DNA of 35,402 bases from Rhodospirillaceae bacterium (GTDB taxonomy: Bacteria; Pseudomonadota; Alphaproteobacteria; GCA-2731375): assembly GCA_018667855.1 (NCBI GenBank), contig JABIRL010000332.1:1-35402 (forward strand), in the 5' to 3' direction. The position numbers were made by a program, and so were the translations under genes. The notes under the pieces are model-generated. The model saw only the letters and a list, made by a program, of their open reading frames with translations, ran no database searches and had not been told where the DNA came from. This document shows, one piece after another, positions 32,172 to 35,402 of the stretch; the first letter of the stretch is position 1, and every line of letters starts with the position of its first letter.

Positions 32172-33350
32172 ATGGCAACCGTCGAGGTGGTGGATTTCTT
32201 CTATCTGCGCATGCCGGAGGTCGAGGCGATTGCCGACAACAGCCAGGATTCCCTGTTGGTGCGGGTATCCTCTGGCGGTGATGTCGGCTGGGGCGAGTGC
32301 GATGCCGCGCCCTTGGTTTCCATCGCCGCTTTCGTCGCGCCCATGTCCCACGGCATCTGCCAACCGGTGGGAAATTCCGTGTTGGGCCAACGTCTGGACG
32401 ACAGCGCCGATATCGCCCGTATCAACCGCGAAGTACGGGCCAACAGCCTGGACCTGCTGCAAACCTCCCATACCCTGGCCGGTATCGACATGGCGTTATG
32501 GGATCTGCTGGGCCGGCGCCGGGGGGAGCCGGTCTGGCGCCTGTTGGGCCACGACAGCAGTACGGCCAAGACGCCCTATGCCTCGCAGCTATTCGGTGAC
32601 GATCCGCAGGAGACTTTGGACAAGGGTAGAGCCCAGCGCGCCGCCGGCTTCCGCGCCGTCAAATTCGGCTGGGGGCCCTACGGGCAAGGCGATGCCGCCA
32701 CGGATGCCGCCCATATTGCCGCCGCCCGCGAAGGCCTGGGCCAGGACGGCATCCTGTTGGTCGATGCGGGCACGGTCTGGGTCGATGATGTGGAGGCCGC
32801 CGCGACCCGGCTGGAGGCCTTGCTGACCCACAAGGCCACATGGCTGGAGGAGCCGTTTATATCAGCCGCCCTGGGGGCCTATAGCCAATTGGCGGCGCGG
32901 GCCGCGCCGTTGCGCCTTGCGGGCGGGGAAGGGGCGCATAATTTTCACATGGCGCAGCAGATGATCGACCATGCCGGCATCGGTTACGTGCAGATCGACG
33001 CCGGGCGCATGGGGATTTCCGATGCCAAACAGGTCGCCGATTACGCCGCCCAACGGGATGTGCGCTTCGTCAATCATACATTTAACTCGCACATCGCCCT
33101 CAGCGCGTCATTGCAGGCCTTTGCCGGTCACGCACAGGATGACATTTGCGAATACCCGGTGGAAGCCAAGCCCCTGGCCCGCGAAATCACGCAAAGCCTG
33201 ATCGAGCGGGACGGCGACGGCCTGGTCCGCGCTCCCGATGCGCCCGGTCTGGGCCTGGAGGTCGATATGGCGGCCCTCGCCCGATACCTGGTTCAGGTGG
33301 AGATCACGATTGATGGCAAGACAGTCTATGCCACCCCAACGCTAACGTGA
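32172..33350 (+). CDS. Mandelate racemase/muconate lactonizing enzyme-family protein
   Basis: 392 residues of the enolase superfamily. The N-terminal capping domain (1-130) is followed by a TIM-like barrel with catalytic Lys164 in KFGWGP, metal ligands Asp198 (LLVDAG), Glu226/227 (WLEEP) and Glu253 (GGEG), and a His302-containing NHTFNSHIALSAS. A KxxxGP lysine with a barrel His suggests a dehydratase or epimerase of acid sugars. Together with the uronate-dehydrogenase-like gene it forms a plausible hexuronate or aldarate route. The last nine bases overlap the 3' end of the convergent permease gene, so the two transcripts collide here. Confidence 0.88.
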   Translation: MATVEVVDFFYLRMPEVEAIADNSQDSLLVRVSSGGDVGWGECDAAPLVSIAAFVAPMSHGICQPVGNSVLGQRLDDSADIARINREVRANSLDLLQTSHTLAGIDMALWDLLGRRRGEPVWRLLGHDSSTAKTPYASQLFGDDPQETLDKGRAQRAAGFRAVKFGWGPYGQGDAATDAAHIAAAREGLGQDGILLVDAGTVWVDDVEAAATRLEALLTHKATWLEEPFISAALGAYSQLAARAAPLRLAGGEGAHNFHMAQQMIDHAGIGYVQIDAGRMGISDAKQVADYAAQRDVRFVNHTFNSHIALSASLQAFAGHAQDDICEYPVEAKPLAREITQSLIERDGDGLVRAPDAPGLGLEVDMAALARYLVQVEITIDGKTVYATPTLT

Positions 33351-34169
33351 GCGTCGATACAGAATCGTATAGATGCCCAGGAACACCGAGATCATCAGCA
33401 ATGAAAACAGCGTCGAGGCCGTGCCCAGGGCGAACAGCGTTGGTCTGATCCGCTGGGTCATGGAGGCGTTGATATCCAGGGGCAGGGTGTTCTCGGCACC
33501 CGAGAGCAATGTCATGCGGGCAAACTCGTCATAGGACAGCGTGAAGCCGAACAGGCCGGCGGCGACCACGCCCGGCGTGATCAAGGGCAGGGTGATCTCC
33601 TTGAACACGGTCCATTCATCGGCGCCCATGTCACGGGCAGCTTCTTCCAATCGGGAATCGAAGCGATTAAAGACGGCCATCATAACCAGATAACTGAACG
33701 GCAGGGACCAGATCACATGCACCGCCAGGCCGGAGGTATACCAGGCGGGCGATATACCCAATTGCCGCATCAGGATCGCCATGCCCAGGCTTAACAAGAC
33801 GCCCGGCACCATCAGGCCGGTCAGGATGGTGTAGAACAACACGTTGGAGAAAAAGAATTTCTTGCGGAATGCCATGGCCAGCATGGTCGCGAACAGGCCC
33901 GTGATGACCATGACCATCAGGGCCAAAATTATGGACCGCCCCATGGCGCCCTGCATGTCGCCCACCGTGGAAGGTTCCAGTAATTTATTCCACCAATAAA
34001 GCGAAACCCCCCGCATGGGAAATGAGGTGCCGCCCCGCCGGCCCTGAAACGACAGCACGAACATGGCGAACATGGGACCGTAAATGAACAGCAGGAAGAT
34101 CACATAATAGATCGAGAAGCCGGTCTTCACCCGCAACTTGCGCCAGCGCTCCGGCGTCCAACGGGCCAT
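33342..34169 (-). CDS. ABC transporter permease, PotC-like
   Basis: 275 residues with six likely membrane helices. The binding-protein-dependent permease signature (EAA loop) is visible as EEAARDMGADEWTVFKEITLPLITPGVVAAG. The N-terminus IYYVIFLLFIYGPMFAMFVLSF is typical of the PotC subunit. It is the second membrane component for the importer whose other permease precedes it by three bases. Substrate class (polyamine, opine or similar small cation or acid) is inferred only from family. The 3' end overlaps the convergent mandelate racemase-like gene by nine bases. Confidence 0.88.
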   Translation of the reverse strand: MARWTPERWRKLRVKTGFSIYYVIFLLFIYGPMFAMFVLSFQGRRGGTSFPMRGVSLYWWNKLLEPSTVGDMQGAMGRSIILALMVMVITGLFATMLAMAFRKKFFFSNVLFYTILTGLMVPGVLLSLGMAILMRQLGISPAWYTSGLAVHVIWSLPFSYLVMMAVFNRFDSRLEEAARDMGADEWTVFKEITLPLITPGVVAAGLFGFTLSYDEFARMTLLSGAENTLPLDINASMTQRIRPTLFALGTASTLFSLLMISVFLGIYTILYRRSR

Positions 34170-34172
34170 GGT

Positions 34173-35153
34173 CTAAAGCTCCTTGCGGATATCGACGATC
34201 CGCAAAATCACCACAATGCCGATCACCATGGCCAGCATCAGCATCAGCGCATTGACGGCGGCAAAGGGATAGTTGGCGATGCCGTAATAGTTCAATATCA
34301 CTGTGCCGGCGGTGGAGGTCTTGCCGCCATAGACCACCACGGCGGTGGCGAATTCCCCCATGATGACGACGAAAATAAAGATCATGCCAATGGCCACGCC
34401 GGGCAGGGACATCGGGCCAATAATCTCGCGGAAAATCTGAAACGGCGTGGCGCCCATGTCCAGGGCGGCTTCCAGGATGGCCTTGTCGATCTTGGCCAGG
34501 GAAAAGAAGATCGGTCCGATCCCCAGCACCACATATATTTGCACCAAAGCAAGGGTGTAGCCGAACTCTGAATAGAACAGAAAGCTGACCGGCTTATCCA
34601 CGATGCCCATGCCGATCAGGGCCTGATTGATCAAGCCCCGGCGCCCCAACATGGGCAGCCAAGCCACGGCGCGGATCAAATACGAGGTCCAGAACGGCAC
34701 CATGCACAGCAAAAACAACGCCAACTGCCATTTGAAGGCTTGCACCTGCATGGCCAGGAAATAAGCGATGGGGTAACCAACGATCAAGCACAACACCATG
34801 GTGACCAGGGTGAAATAGATCGTCGAGCCGAGGGTGCGCAAAAACACGCTTGGCAAAAGGAATCGATCGGCCTCGGGGTCGAAGAAACCCTTGGTATAAA
34901 AATACTCCCCATAGAAATCCAAGGAGAAGGCCGGCTCTAAACCCTTGGGCGTATTTTCCCAAAAGCTGAAGACGATGATCGATACCAGGGGGATAACCAA
35001 AAACAGGATCAGCCATATGGTCGCCGGCGTGATCAGCCAGGCGGTGGGGAAGCCTTCCTCCGTATGAGCGATCTTGGCCTGCGCGGCAGCATGGGCCGGC
35101 GGCGGTTGGCTGCCGATCAGGCCTGAATGATGTATGTCGTCGACTTTGGACAT
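34173..35153 (-). CDS. ABC transporter permease, PotB-like
   Basis: 326 residues. A cytoplasmic lead of about 35 residues precedes TAWLITPATIWLILFLVIP, the first helix. The core carries the loop ILEAALDMGATPFQIFREIIGPM that docks onto the ATPase, and the final helices lie in ALMLMLAMVIGIVVILRI. I chose ATG 35153; a TTG at 35183 would lie inside the T tract of the upstream hairpin and is less likely. No good Shine-Dalgarno is seen. The ATPase gene (28955) is on the opposite strand, and the solute-binding protein is not in the window; it may lie beyond the right edge. Confidence 0.88.
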   Translation of the reverse strand: MSKVDDIHHSGLIGSQPPPAHAAAQAKIAHTEEGFPTAWLITPATIWLILFLVIPLVSIIVFSFWENTPKGLEPAFSLDFYGEYFYTKGFFDPEADRFLLPSVFLRTLGSTIYFTLVTMVLCLIVGYPIAYFLAMQVQAFKWQLALFLLCMVPFWTSYLIRAVAWLPMLGRRGLINQALIGMGIVDKPVSFLFYSEFGYTLALVQIYVVLGIGPIFFSLAKIDKAILEAALDMGATPFQIFREIIGPMSLPGVAIGMIFIFVVIMGEFATAVVVYGGKTSTAGTVILNYYGIANYPFAAVNALMLMLAMVIGIVVILRIVDIRKEL

Positions 35154-35181
35154 TCGATAATGGGTCGGTTCGCTATTATGC

Positions 35182-35220
35182 AAAAATTGGGGCCGACATG
35201 ACTATCGCCACGCCGGCCCC
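35182..35220 (-). terminator. Terminator-like hairpin upstream of the permease genes
   Basis: GGGGCCG (35189-35195) pairs perfectly with CGGCCCC (35214-35220). On the minus strand the hairpin is followed by AATTTTTG, a usable T tract. It lies about 30 bases before the permease start, so it may partly end transcription arriving from a minus-strand gene further right, as often found between a binding-protein gene and its permeases. Confidence 0.6.
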
Positions 35221-35259
35221 TATTATTTCACGGCTGTTCCAAATACGGAACGGCCATGA

Positions 35260-35402
35260 TTACGCCGTCAGGAATTCCGTCCCTGGTTGAAAGCCCACGC
35301 GTTCGACATTGTGCAGCCAGACGTTACGAAAGTCGGCGGCATCAGTGAGGAACGCCGCATTGCCTGGATGGCACAAGAACAGGGAATCCGCTTTATCCCC
35401 CA
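35260..35402 (+). pseudogene. Fragment of a second mandelate racemase/enolase-superfamily gene
   Basis: The frame from 35260 to the right edge reads as the C-terminal barrel part of an MR/MLE enzyme: EFRPWLKAHAFDIVQPDVTK followed by GGISEERRIAWMAQEQGIRF. A TGA stands at 35257-35259, no start is present, and the N-terminal two thirds are absent. The preceding frame (NGHDYAVR) may be a frame-shifted continuation of the same gene. It is therefore probably a remnant left after deletion or insertion. The window ends before its 3' end, so the downstream part cannot be judged. Confidence 0.6.

Noticed and set aside
35260-35402. Minus-strand reading ending GFQPGTEFLTA that could be the C-terminus of a binding protein
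   Set aside because: The plus strand of the same bases encodes unmistakable MR/MLE sequence in the opposite phase, which commonly leaves an open antisense frame. I kept the plus-strand reading, but the terminator-like hairpin leaves some doubt.

Overview
The window looks like a chromosomal segment of a GC-rich alphaproteobacterium, probably of a Rhodospirillales-like or related marine or soil lineage. The reasons are an MmcB-type protein (a mainly alphaproteobacterial family), REP-like palindromes of an alphaproteobacterial kind, very strong third-position G/C, and a catabolic gene set (HyuA/HyuB, UxaA, mandelate-racemase-type enzyme, uronate-dehydrogenase-like enzyme, DadA-like oxidase, PotABC-type transporter). 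The lineage is inferred; no rRNA, tRNA or phage genes are visible. Coding density is high and no gene-free gap exceeds about 220 bases.

Layout. (1) 3-3845, plus strand: the tail of an exopolysaccharide cluster (heparinase II/III-like protein cut by the window edge, WecG/TagA/CpsF transferase, GT4 transferase, VanZ-like membrane protein), with overlapping or touching genes. It ends in a 105-bp palindromic element (3799-3903) that supplies stop codons to both convergent neighbours. (2) 3900-6807, minus strand: MmcB-like nuclease-fold protein, DUF6285-like protein, and two tandem phosphotransferases of identical length. (3) 6873-8395, plus strand: two-gene UxaA-type dehydratase. (4) 8402-9865, minus strand: isochorismatase-family amidase, a small unknown ORF and a peroxiredoxin whose peroxidatic cysteine codon is an in-frame TGA followed by a SECIS-like hairpin; a rho-independent terminator closes the unit. 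(5) 9962-14205, plus strand: MFS transporter, acyl-CoA dehydrogenase, beta-carbonic anhydrase, and a secreted or membrane protein with a duplicated CMAG motif. (6) 14224-15858, minus strand: acyl-CoA synthetase. (7) 16026-19885, plus strand: polysaccharide deacetylase-like amidohydrolase, small CxxC protein, CobW GTPase, DMT exporter, small membrane protein. (8) 19945-21442, minus strand: family-3 solute-binding-like protein and a small membrane protein. (9) 21604-28874, plus strand: HyuA, a HyuB with an unusual N-terminal domain, and a 938-residue flotillin-like coiled-coil protein with an internal 200-residue duplication. (10) 28955-35402: a PotABC-type importer whose ATPase (plus) and two permeases (minus) flank an FAD amine oxidase, a uronate-dehydrogenase-like enzyme and an enolase-superfamily enzyme. 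The right edge holds a truncated second enolase-superfamily gene.

How the genes may work together. Region 10 reads as an uptake and degradation module for an acid sugar or amino-acid-type solute. UxaA, the HyuAB pair and the isochorismatase amidase add further scavenging of sugar acids and cyclic or N-carbamoyl compounds. The most notable find is the probable selenocysteine peroxiredoxin at 8461-8904. An ordinary gene caller would report it only as an 82-residue C-terminal fragment.
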